A DNA stretch of 64,000 bases from Colocasia esculenta (Eukaryota > Streptophyta > Magnoliopsida > Alismatales > Araceae): positions 77,422,631 to 77,486,630 of the forward strand of contig CM024755.1 in assembly GCA_014218235.1 (NCBI GenBank), given 5' to 3'. The translations under genes were made by a program, and so were the position numbers. Position 1 is the first letter of the stretch. Every line of letters begins with the position of its first letter. Below the pieces are notes generated by a model that was not told where the DNA came from, did no database searches, and saw nothing but the letters and a program-made list of their open reading frames with translations. Shown here one piece after another: positions 11,831-20,068 of the stretch.

Positions 11831-12354
11831 TGTAACGAGGTCGCTTCGGCACTCTACAATATAACGAGGTCGCTTTGGCACTCTACGATGTAACGAGGTC
11901 GCTTCGGCACTCTACGATGTAACGAGATCGCTTCAGCACTCTAATCAATGTAACGAGGTCGCATCAGCACTCTACAGTATAACGAGGTCGCTTCGACACT
12001 CTACGATGTAACGAGGTCGCTTCGGCACTCTACAATATAACGAGGTCGCTTCGGCACTCTACGATGTAACGAGGTCGCTTCGGCACTCTACAATATAACG
12101 AGGTCGCTTCGGCACTCTACGATGTAACGAGGTCGCTTCGGCACTCTACAATATAACGAGGTCGCTTCGGCACTCTACGATGTAACGAGATCGCTTCGGC
12201 ACTCTAATCAATGTAACGAGGTCGCTTCGGCACTCTATAGTATAACGAGGTCGCTTCGGCACTCTACGATGTAACGAGATCGCTTCGGCACTCTACGAGA
12301 TAACGAGATCGCTTCGGCACTCTAATCAATCTAACGAGGTCGTTCCGATACGTC
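11831..12354 (+). repeat. 29-bp tandem array, about 18 units, in the Tat 3' region
   Basis: Units of 29-30 bp contain TAACGAGGTCGCTTCGGCAC followed by TCTA and a variable 4-6 base spacer. Over much of the array the spacer alternates between CGATG and CAATA forms, giving a two-unit pattern of about 58 bp. A longer spacer (ATCAATG) occurs every few units. The array begins two bases after the stop of the integrase frame. It is non-coding. Tat elements often carry minisatellites here, and some plant satellites derive from them. Confidence 0.95.
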
Positions 12355-12516
12355 TAAATTAGCAAAACCTACCGAACAAAGATGGGCTCGGCACTAGAAG
12401 TCGTCCATTCGTAACACCGGAACTTCAACCTTTCGGTTATGTCAAACGGCCGCGAGGCCCCAAAAGTGTCTACAATGATAAAGGACCGATCGGCCAATAA
12501 AGAGAAAAATACAACA
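12355..12516. other. Spacer between the repeat array and the antisense ORFs
   Basis: About 160 bp have no obvious coding content. This would be the 3' untranslated part of the antisense transcript, and I see no clear polyadenylation signal. Confidence 0.4.
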
Positions 12517-13581
12517 TTAAGGGGCAGCAGGGGCATCAGCTGGAGGATCGGCGGAGCCACGAACCGGGTCATCAGTCCCCGAACGCACGGGCACCTTGGC
12601 TCCCACGTCTTCCACGTCCGAGTCATCGGACGGAGGACGCACGGGAGAAAGATCCAGATCAGGGTAGGTCCTGGACAGCGCCTTCAGACAATGGTTGTAG
12701 CCATCCTTGAAAAGACCAGTTATCTGGTCAATATGGGCGTCCGATCTTTTGTACTCCATTACCGCCTTTCGGCACTCCTCGGCGATGAGCTCCGAGAACT
12801 TTGCCTTCGTCTGTTCATGAGCCCGCTCCTCAACTTCCCGAGCCGCCTTCTCGGTTGCCAGAGCCCCCTGCTCTTCTTTCAGTGAAGCCTTAAGTTTGTC
12901 GACTCCCTTAGCAAGCTTGGCGGCCAGTTCATTGGATTGATCTGCCCGCGCGGCCTCCACAGCAACTGAGGTCTCCAGCTCCGCATTCTTCGACTTAAGA
13001 ACGGCCACCTTCTCTTCGGCCGCCCGCAGTCGCCCCTCAGTCGCCTCCAAGGTGTGATCAGTTCGGTGGATGAGGCTCGCAAAGGAACCTAAGCTGAGCT
13101 GAAGCCCCCTGAACACCTCGTCAATAAGATCCGAGGTCTTCACCGACGACATCCGAGAGGTAACACTCTTCGGAACCGAATGTCGACCCCACTCTCGGAG
13201 TGACGGCTCGGCTGCGATGGATGAAGCAGGAATGGAGTGGCTGGTCGGCGGGGCAACGCTCAAAGATCCGCCTTCGACCAGGACCGAATCGAACGGCCGA
13301 ACCCGTTTGCCCGGTCTTGGCAGAGGCGCTCTGGCAGGGGGCGACAGGGCAGCTACGGGCGCCGAGGGGCTGGCCGCGGGTAGAACCACGGTGGAAGGCT
13401 CTACAATCTGGACATCGGCCTCATCAGATGGCCTCAGGTCTCGGATAATCCTCCTTTTGCGGCGACCTCCTCCAGCATCAAATCGTTGTGCGGCCAGTGC
13501 CGCATAATCTTCGGTATCTTGTTCCTCGGCGGCCCCTTGCCCTCGGGACGCACTTGGTTCAGCCATTCCTGCGAGGACCAA
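12517..13581 (-). CDS. Tat antisense ORF, C-terminal coiled-coil part
   Basis: A 354-codon frame runs against gag-pol. It has a basic patch (GGGRRKRRIIRDLR) near residue 40, a Pro/Ala/Ser-rich stretch, and a long coiled coil from about residue 170 to 290 (LEATEGRLRAAEEKVAVLKS and following). The C-terminus is acidic. The credible start MAEPSASRG lies a few codons inside. Just upstream on the coding strand is a pyrimidine-rich stretch ending TCCTCGCAG, a good splice acceptor. The frame may therefore be the second exon of the gene starting at 14507. Antisense ORFs at this place are known in Tat/Grande-type elements, but their function is not. Confidence 0.7.
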   Translation of the reverse strand: MVLAGMAEPSASRGQGAAEEQDTEDYAALAAQRFDAGGGRRKRRIIRDLRPSDEADVQIVEPSTVVLPAASPSAPVAALSPPARAPLPRPGKRVRPFDSVLVEGGSLSVAPPTSHSIPASSIAAEPSLREWGRHSVPKSVTSRMSSVKTSDLIDEVFRGLQLSLGSFASLIHRTDHTLEATEGRLRAAEEKVAVLKSKNAELETSVAVEAARADQSNELAAKLAKGVDKLKASLKEEQGALATEKAAREVEERAHEQTKAKFSELIAEECRKAVMEYKRSDAHIDQITGLFKDGYNHCLKALSRTYPDLDLSPVRPPSDDSDVEDVGAKVPVRSGTDDPVRGSADPPADAPAAP

Positions 13582-13661
13582 TGAGAATCAGATCGTTCCT
13601 GAAAAAGGGAAGGCGGCGAAACATCGAAGCGATAGAATAACGCCGGACCTCGGTTATTCTC

Positions 13662-14507
13662 TCAGATTAAGGCAAATAGCTCGGGCGAAGGATTTATCAA
13701 GTCAGGCAAGATCGCCCCCTGGAATGCCTCGAAATCTGACAACTCGGCATCACTCATGTCAGCAGGGGATCGAAAGGCCGCATCATTAGGGTTGACGGCC
13801 GCCCAGGAAGTCGGGAAACTCCATCCCTCGGAGCTATGAACGAAGCAGAATGATCTCTTCCACCCGTGGATTGAAGACAGAGAGCGGCCAAGGAATTGGC
13901 GACCTGAGCGAGCAGAGAAGAATAACCAATCCCCTAAAATCTTAAGGGAAAAACAATAGAAAAAAAGGCGAATACTCGGCGCGGCCTTCGCCAGAGCACA
14001 AGCGGCCAAAAAGCCGACAACCGACCTCCAGGAATTGGGGGCCAATTGCGAAGGGGCAACCCCCAGGTACAAGAGGAGATGGGCGGTGAAAGAATGAAGC
14101 GGAAATCGGAAGCCGGCTCGGACAAATTCCGAGTACAGGCAGAAACCGTTTTCCATCGAATAGTGGGCTCGAAGGCCAGAATCAGAATGAACAGTGAAAT
14201 CTGCGGGGAAGCGAAGGCCTGGGTGTTCGGTGATCCATTTGAGGGTAGCGCTATCGATCTCGGTAACGGCGTCTGTTACCGAATCGGCCGCTCGATGCAC
14301 GCCAGAGGGAGGAGCTAAGGAGACCCTAGGCACATATTCCCCGGGAGTCACTGCTAAGACGAGGTCACCGGAGGCTGGGAGATCGCCTGATTGCCTGGAG
14401 GCCGGAGCGGGAGGAGCCGAAGGAAGACGATGAGAGGGACTCCCTGAGGGAGAGTATCCCACTGAAGGGGTAGAAGAAGAAGAGGAAAGCGCAGAGGATG
14501 AGCCCAT
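13662..14507 (-). CDS. Tat antisense ORF, putative gypsy-type transposon domain
   Basis: This 281-codon frame starts MGSSSALSS. After a Ser/Pro-rich leader of about 80 residues it has the domain known as putative gypsy type transposon (Transposase_28 in Pfam, from memory). Recognisable parts are FRFPLHSFTAHLLLYLG, APSQLAPNSWRSVVGFLA and GRSLSSIHGWKRSFCFV. It stops after NPSPELFALI, and the reading may continue at 13581 through an intron. A TATA box lies 145 bp upstream on the same strand. The frame is free of stops, in contrast to the damaged gag and pol of the same element. Confidence 0.75.
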   Translation of the reverse strand: MGSSSALSSSSSTPSVGYSPSGSPSHRLPSAPPAPASRQSGDLPASGDLVLAVTPGEYVPRVSLAPPSGVHRAADSVTDAVTEIDSATLKWITEHPGLRFPADFTVHSDSGLRAHYSMENGFCLYSEFVRAGFRFPLHSFTAHLLLYLGVAPSQLAPNSWRSVVGFLAACALAKAAPSIRLFFYCFSLKILGDWLFFSARSGRQFLGRSLSSIHGWKRSFCFVHSSEGWSFPTSWAAVNPNDAAFRSPADMSDAELSDFEAFQGAILPDLINPSPELFALI

Positions 14508-14651
14508 GGCTTACCTCTACTAAGGCGATCGAAAAGACGGACGACTCGGAGCTCGGCTCAGACAACCCAACTCCCCCTCGCTTCCCGAAAGAACAAGCTT
14601 TGCGAAGAGACTATGCGCACGCGAAAGACCCCTCCATCAAGCCTCCGGTGC

Positions 14652-14659
14652 TATTTATA
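14652..14659 (-). promoter_or_regulatory. Antisense TATA box
   Basis: On the minus strand this reads TATAAATA and lies 145 bp upstream of the ATG at 14507, a normal distance for a plant core promoter. It would drive the antisense ORF independently of the LTR. Confidence 0.55.
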
Positions 14660-15033
14660 TCCTCCCAGCAGCCATCCTGATCCAATGGACGAGGGGCCTC
14701 GCCCTAAACGAAGCGCCAGCAAGACGCCACGTGTGCCATCCGATGCGGCGAGGGGCTTCAGGCGCGGATCGCGATCCAAGTAACGCCAGGCGGGGATCGA
14801 GGCGCCATCATGAGTGCCTGTCTCTTCACCCGCCATCATTAAGGAGCGAGAAGTGAAGCGACGTGACGCTTCGGCGGCTGTCAGGGATGTGGGAGATCGC
14901 GCGTCCCGTGGCAGTTGCGACGCCCCTTCAGCTTAAGTAGCGGGCAAGAGACGCTCGCCGACCCGCGATGAGGTCTCGGCAAGAAGATTAGCAATAATGC
15001 CTCCTACTCGGCGCGCCCGGGGCGCACCGAGCA

Positions 15034-15050
15034 GGAGGCAGGGGGCCAAT
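15034..15050 (+). other. Polypurine tract of the Tat element
   Basis: AGGAGGCAGGGGGCCAA directly precedes the 3' LTR and would prime plus-strand synthesis. Confidence 0.75.
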
Positions 15051-15743
15051 GATACAGGGTGATCCCCGAGGTCTCGTGCTCGGCTATAAGACCGGTGACA
15101 CATGGTGATCCCCGAGCTCCCACACTCGGCCCCGAGTCCCCCCTTCAATCCGAAGGAGAATCTGAAGGAACTCAATTCCTTCTCAGGACAGCTCTGTGCC
15201 GTGAGCTCGCTCGAATGTTCAAGTACTCGGACCCGAGTCCGATGAACGAACACATTGCGACGGCTGTCTCCTGTTAATTTCGAAGGCTTTGGGGGAAAGT
15301 TCGGATCATTAGAATATCTCATGAATCGCGAAGCGTGAGCGTCAAGCAACTGCAAGTAACTAACCAAGGAAAGAGCCAGTCAAGGCCCCCTAAGAATCCG
15401 GCGTCGTGGAGAGAGCAGAGCGAGGACCGAGATTCTCGGGCCCAAATCCGAATCCACGATGATTGTGGACTGATATCTAAGCGATACGTGCAGATCGTGT
15501 CCAGCCAAGTTGTCCCGGTAGGGACACTATATAAGGGTGAAGCCTCCGCCGTGGGAAAGGTATGCGATCTTCTTCCATCCTAAACTCTCTTCCTAGTTCG
15601 ATCCATCTCTAACTTGATCGTCGGAGCGTTTCCCCACCGAGGCGACTCGGTGGTCTTGCAGGAAGGCGTCGGCTTCGCGTGAGCGCCAGTCTCATCCCAG
15701 GAGTCTCTCGGCTAAGGCCGATCCCGTTACTCCAGCAATAACA
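15051..15743 (+). repeat. 3' LTR of the Tat element
   Basis: The 693-bp LTR is about 97 percent identical by eye to 5688-6378 and is followed by the GCAGG target duplication. It ends inside the captured membrane-protein fragment. Confidence 0.95.
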
Positions 15744-15826
15744 GCAGGGTAGGCGAGGTAGAGCAGGGGGACGAGGCCATTGGCAGAGAACACCATGATG
15801 AAGGCCACCAGCTGAAAGCTCGATCA
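15744..15826 (-). pseudogene. Membrane-protein gene fragment, upstream part
   Basis: On the minus strand the frame reads a hydrophobic peptide (QLVAFIMVFSANGLVPLLYL) ending in AYPA at the Tat target site. It continues in frame at 5687 once the Tat element and one GCAGG copy are removed, which shows it was one sequence before the insertion. No credible start codon is visible upstream, so this is a fragment. The hydrophobic pattern recalls plant membrane proteins of the DUF7733 kind, but that is a weak resemblance judged by eye. Confidence 0.4.
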
Positions 15827-16084
15827 CTTGTAGGGTGCCCATCACTCCACCCACCACTGGTTGCCAAGATGGGTTGCAGGCCTACTGTTGCTTCGCTGTT
15901 AGTTACAACGCCATCATCGCCGTTTGATCGGGCTCTGTGCGTGGACCCCCAACATCTCCACCTACAAACACAAAACACTCGACACAAGGGAGAGGGGGGG
16001 AGAAGGTTTCTAAAGCGTTACCCCCTCCGGCTCCGGCAGTGAGAAAGAAGAGAGAAAGAGAGGAGGTAGATGAAAAAAAAATTA

Positions 16085-16267
16085 TAGAAGATAAGTTAGT
16101 CTTTTTATTCTATTAACTCAACTATGGTTGAATTAAACGGATAGAAGGAAACGGTAGAGATATATATGATAGTTTTTTTTATTTTAAGAGTATATAATTT
16201 AATAGTTAGGTTTTAAGAGTATATTACTAAATATAAAAGATTTCAAAAATGTATAGATAATTTTTCC
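16085..16267 (-). repeat. Right terminal inverted repeat of the candidate Pack-MULE
   Basis: This is the inverted partner of 4799-4985 and ends ATAATTTTTCC. A further sequence of the same type begins at 16626 (GGGAAAATTATCTTAG), so the repeat family is present more than once locally. Confidence 0.6.
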
Positions 16268-17157
16268 AATATAAATAGCATTTGTTTTTTATATACAGCA
16301 AATAAACAAGGATGGTGGCTGCTGGAGCCCAATGATGACGGAGATATGGACAGGGTCCTCCATCCAACTGAGATATGTTAGATTAGATCAATGTTTATGC
16401 TATATTTTATTATAGATGTGCCAAAATTTATCGACCTGAAGATTGATTAAATATTGAAAAGTACTTCTTTTGAACTCCAATTCATTCTGGTACTAAGATT
16501 AAATTATTCCATCTTATCTTTGGTCACCGAATCGTATCATTAATCTTTGGTTGGGATTAAATATTCTCGTTAGAAGATTGGGCATCATATAGCAAAAAAT
16601 AACATCTTACCATCTTTTCAAAAAGGGAAAATTATCTTAGAATACATATACTTCTAAAATCTTCATATTATATTTTATACTCTTAATTCAAAAAAATCAC
16701 CAATTATGTCTATGTAATTAATTGGCCGTCAGAACAGTAATATTTTGCTATTAAATAAAAAAATCATTAAAATTACTAAAATAAGTACAAAATAAGAGGG
16801 GGAGAGAGAAAGAGTTGATGAAAGAGAGAGGATGTGAAAAAAGAGAGAGACAGTGGAAAGGAAGTGGGTCGATGGAGGAGGGTCAAAGTGACTAGTGGGA
16901 AGGACACCGTTAGAGCTGTCAATGGATTGAGCAAGGCCGGGCCAAGTTGGGCTCGACCCAAGCATGACGTCATCTTTTCTAAATCTAAGTCCGACCCAAG
17001 CTCGAGTAGCATCGAGCCGGGTCGGACCCAACTAATCTACCAAATTATAAAGTGGCCCAACTTGAAAATTTTAATAAAAGTTTTATTAACAATTATTAAT
17101 GTTGTTAAAAAATACATGTAGGAATTTCAATCCGCCGAATACTTAATATACATCGAT
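16268..17157. other. Intergenic, remnants of small elements
   Basis: The stretch is AT-rich with no gene. At 16626 a sequence like the candidate Pack-MULE terminus begins (GGGAAAATTATCTTAG), with no partner seen. From 16913 (TAGAGCTGTCAATGG) to about 17035 there are repeated, oppositely oriented GGGCTCGACCC / GGGTCGGACCC motifs, a pattern common in degenerate plant MITEs. Such motifs recur at 58640-58800. Confidence 0.45.
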
Positions 17158-19935
17158 TGTAATATCCTGAATTCTCGGCTTTCCGTTTGGCTTTTGGGTA
17201 ACTGGCTCCTAACGCATCCAGGCTGGGCGACGCGTTAGTGAGGCGTCGGGGTGACCCGACGCGATAGACATCCTTGTCGCGCCCTGCTGGTGCATCGCGT
17301 TCTTGTCGTGCCCGGTCAACGGGATGTGAAAGTCTTCCGTGGTTTGGGTCATCTGACTTCTGTCAGGGTGGCAGGCGTGTTAGTACGACTTGTCAAGTTG
17401 TCGCAGCATCCCTAGGAGATGCGTTGGTGTCGCAGTCGGTTGACCTATCCCGTCGCCCTATTGCGACTTGGGTTCCGAAGGCTTATAGCCTTTGTCGGCA
17501 CTGTTCCTCTTCTTCTTCCCCTTTCCTCCCCTCCGACGGGAGCTCCACCTCACTCTCTTTCCTTTATGTGTTTCAGGCGAGGAGGAGGGTCGTGCGTGGT
17601 GTCCCGGTGTCGTGGAGCTTGCGTGGAGTGAGGAGGAGGTGGTCAATCCGACGTGAAGGGCCCCTATCGGTTCGTTTCTTCGTTTAAGGTAGGGATTGCT
17701 TGTACCCTTCTCAATCTGGGTGGATTGGGAGCCTCTCGTGGTTTGTAGATAGGATTTCTTGCTTCTCCATGCTCCCCTCTCCTATGTGGTGTGTTTGTGG
17801 CTTGTGGGTGGCCTCGAGATGGAGCATCCCACGGGTCTGTCTTCCTTCTGGTGTCACGACCACGGTGCGCGTCGAGACACCAGAGGAGGCGTCCGCCCGA
17901 TCGGGCACGATCGTGTCGCAACTTGCCTACCCAACGCGATGGCGTCGCAGTTCGGCGGTCCAACGAGATCATGTCGCGACGCGTTTCCCCATCGTGATAG
18001 TTGTTGTCGCGACATGCTTCCCCATCGCGACAAGGTTTTTGTCGCGATGCATTTCCTCGTCACGACAGGGTTGTCATGGCGCCTCTACCTGTCGCGATGG
18101 TATCACGACGGCCGAGGAGGACGCGACATGCCTATGTTGCCTCAGGTGTTTTTTTGGTTTCAGTTGGGGTGTCAGTGTGTGCGAGCTGGCTTGCCCTTAC
18201 GACCTTCAGGTGGGGAATGCGGTAGGTTACCTCGCTGCATTCAATGACTGAAGGTGACACCTTCGTGGCCTTGTTCTGGCGGCGGTGCCAAGAGGGTCGC
18301 GCCTATCTAATAATCGATTGACCATTATAGTAGAGCGATGAACTTTTTGTACTGACATGTGGTGTTCTGAGATTTTGGCTTGTCCGTGCGTGCTTCGTAC
18401 TTGCTGGGCTTGTCGTGGGTTACAAGCAACGGTTTGGCGTGATTTCTATTATGCTTGCCCTGTCGTTCGCCCGGTACTTGGCACTTGATGGCTTGTTCTA
18501 TTCAGAGGTTGTCTCCGTTTCCTGGGACTCCCATCCCCATGAGCCCATTGAGGGAGTGCTCCAGACTACGGGCATGCTCGAGTCTACGGCCTAGTTGGCG
18601 GACTCTCGAGCGGAGGGGAAAATGAGGTTTGGACAGCGGCATTGAGTCGTTTGTAGAGCTCTCTTGTCTGAGGCGGGACACCAAGGTCGAGGAGGTGTCT
18701 TTCTTCCCAACGTGGCCTAGACAGTCCTTTTTCTCATTTCCTCTCTCTGCGTTGGTTCCAGAGCCATATAGTGGTGCTAGGCATGGGGCCGTAGCTTGGC
18801 CAGACTGCGGTGGTGTGTGTGTTCTTGTGGTGTTTTGTGGTGGCTCTATCTCACTCTTCCGGGGAGTTTAGAGACAGTAGCCAGCTGGCGAGCAGAGGGA
18901 GTGGCCGGTGTGTCCTCCTCTTAGCTGCCAGTGGCGGTGACTTGGTTGTTGTTGTTGTGACGACGTTTCCTCACGGTGTTTCCAAGTGCGACTCGTCGTC
19001 CTAGCCTGCACAGTGGTTGTAGTCTGGCTGTGTCTAGCTTCCGTGGACGTTGTTGGTCTGACCTTGTCGGCCCGTGCTTTTGGTGGTTTCCACATTGCGT
19101 CCTCTCTCGATGTGCCTTGTGCAGGCCTTGACCATTGTTCCATAGTCCCGTTCCTTGGTGCTAGTCCGTGGTGGCACTGGTGTGTGTTGTTTTCCGACCT
19201 CGCGGTGTGTTCGAGGTCCGGAGTGGTTATGCTTGTGGGCCTTTGACCTTGTGGAGGTCTGAGGTGGCCATGCTTGTGGTGAGACGTCCTTCTCACATGG
19301 TTGCTCTGTGGTCTCTGTGAGACCCCTGTCTCAGCGGGCGTGCCGAGGCTTGTTTCCATGTTGTGCTTGACTCCATTGGTTTCTGTGGGAGTCGTGTGTG
19401 TGCCACAACCTTGGCTGGTGGCCATGGCATTGCATTGTTCTGTTCCGCTGCTTTGTAGTACCCTGCTGTAGGTGTTCCTCGCTTTACAGCTTTCTAGTGT
19501 AGTTTCCTGTTTTTGAAATTCTTGCTGCTCTGGCTGGTGAGGGACTAGTAATCCCTACTGGGCCTTGTTCGCGAGGCTCACCCCCCTACTCTCTTCAGCT
19601 AGGGGCTCGTTGTCGCGGGAGCTCAGTGTCGGACGGTTTGTAGAGGCGGTTGTGGCGCTGTGTGCTTTCAGCAGCAGTGAGAGCGAGAGCTCTTGTACTT
19701 GAGTGAATTGAAAATTGTGCTTTGCAAGGTATGCCCCTTAAGGACTGCACCTTTCTTTTTGTACATGTGCTTTTACTTGGGACATGTTGTACAATTATAT
19801 ATTTTGTTATAGTTATTTAAATTCAGTACATATCTCACTAGACTATTCTTCTAACCCTTCTGGGTCTTCAGATCCGTGGGTGGCGGTGCGAACTTCGGGG
19901 TCTCTGGCGAGGGTCCAGAAGGTCGGGTCATTACA
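17158..19935 (+). mobile_element. Solo LTR, family A, 2778 bp
   Basis: The sequence starts TGTAATATCC and ends GGTCATTACA, with perfect TGTAA/TTACA inverted ends and a perfect 5-bp target duplication, TCGAT (17153-17157 and 19936-19940). There is no primer site or internal region, so it is a solo LTR left by recombination between two LTRs. It resembles 49063-51891 along its whole length. Nearly all reading frames inside are chance frames in T/G-rich sequence. The stretch 17860-18120 is crowded with GTCGCGAC-type palindromes. Confidence 0.9.
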
Positions 19936-20068
19936 TCGATCGACTAATTTAGAGTTTGATTGTTACGTCTTGACACGAAATATCGCGACATGCAGTTGTA
20001 ATCATATAAGTAAACAAAAGAAGTACTAAATAATATTAAGAAATCATTGGGCAATGGAATATCACCTA
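19936..20068. other. Short host spacer between two elements
   Basis: These are 133 bp between the solo LTR and the Tekay element with no coding potential. They contain the right-hand TCGAT target copy. Confidence 0.5.

Larger units (their letters stand above)
5688..15743 (+). mobile_element. Tat-lineage Ty3-gypsy retrotransposon, complete, 10,056 bp
   Basis: LTRs of 691 and 693 bp flank the internal region, with a perfect 5-bp target duplication, GCAGG (5683-5687 and 15744-15748). In order it has a primer site, gag, protease/RT, a second archaeal-type RNase H, integrase, a 29-bp repeat array, two antisense ORFs, a polypurine tract and the 3' LTR. The dual RNase H and antisense ORFs are marks of the Tat clade. 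The LTRs differ at about 20 positions by eye (about 97 percent identical), so the insertion is not recent. Several stops, a frameshift and a changed integrase catalytic residue mean this copy cannot act alone. Confidence 0.95.
4799..16267. mobile_element. Candidate Pack-MULE, split by the Tat insertion
   Basis: An inverted repeat of roughly 185 bp brackets this interval. The left end starts GGAAAAAATATCTATA and the right end, inverted, GGAAAAATTATCTATA, followed by about 70-75 percent identity by eye over the first 110 bp. Without the Tat element and one copy of its target duplication the unit is about 1.4 kb, a usual Pack-MULE size. It encloses part of a membrane-protein gene. AATATA directly abuts both ends, but a full 9-bp target duplication cannot be fixed because the flanks are simple AT sequence. 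The superfamily is inferred from the long inverted repeats, the leading G and the gene fragment. There is no transposase. Confidence 0.5.

Noticed and set aside
11829..12360. Possible CRISPR-like array
   Set aside because: The 29-bp units are directly tandem with 4-6 base spacers of a few recurring types and lie within a plant retrotransposon, so this is a minisatellite.
17274..19425. Several frames above 100 codons (for example 17700-18251 plus, 18868-19425 minus)
   Set aside because: They lie inside a solo LTR with perfect ends and target duplication, have no domain similarity, and the A-poor composition lowers stop frequency.
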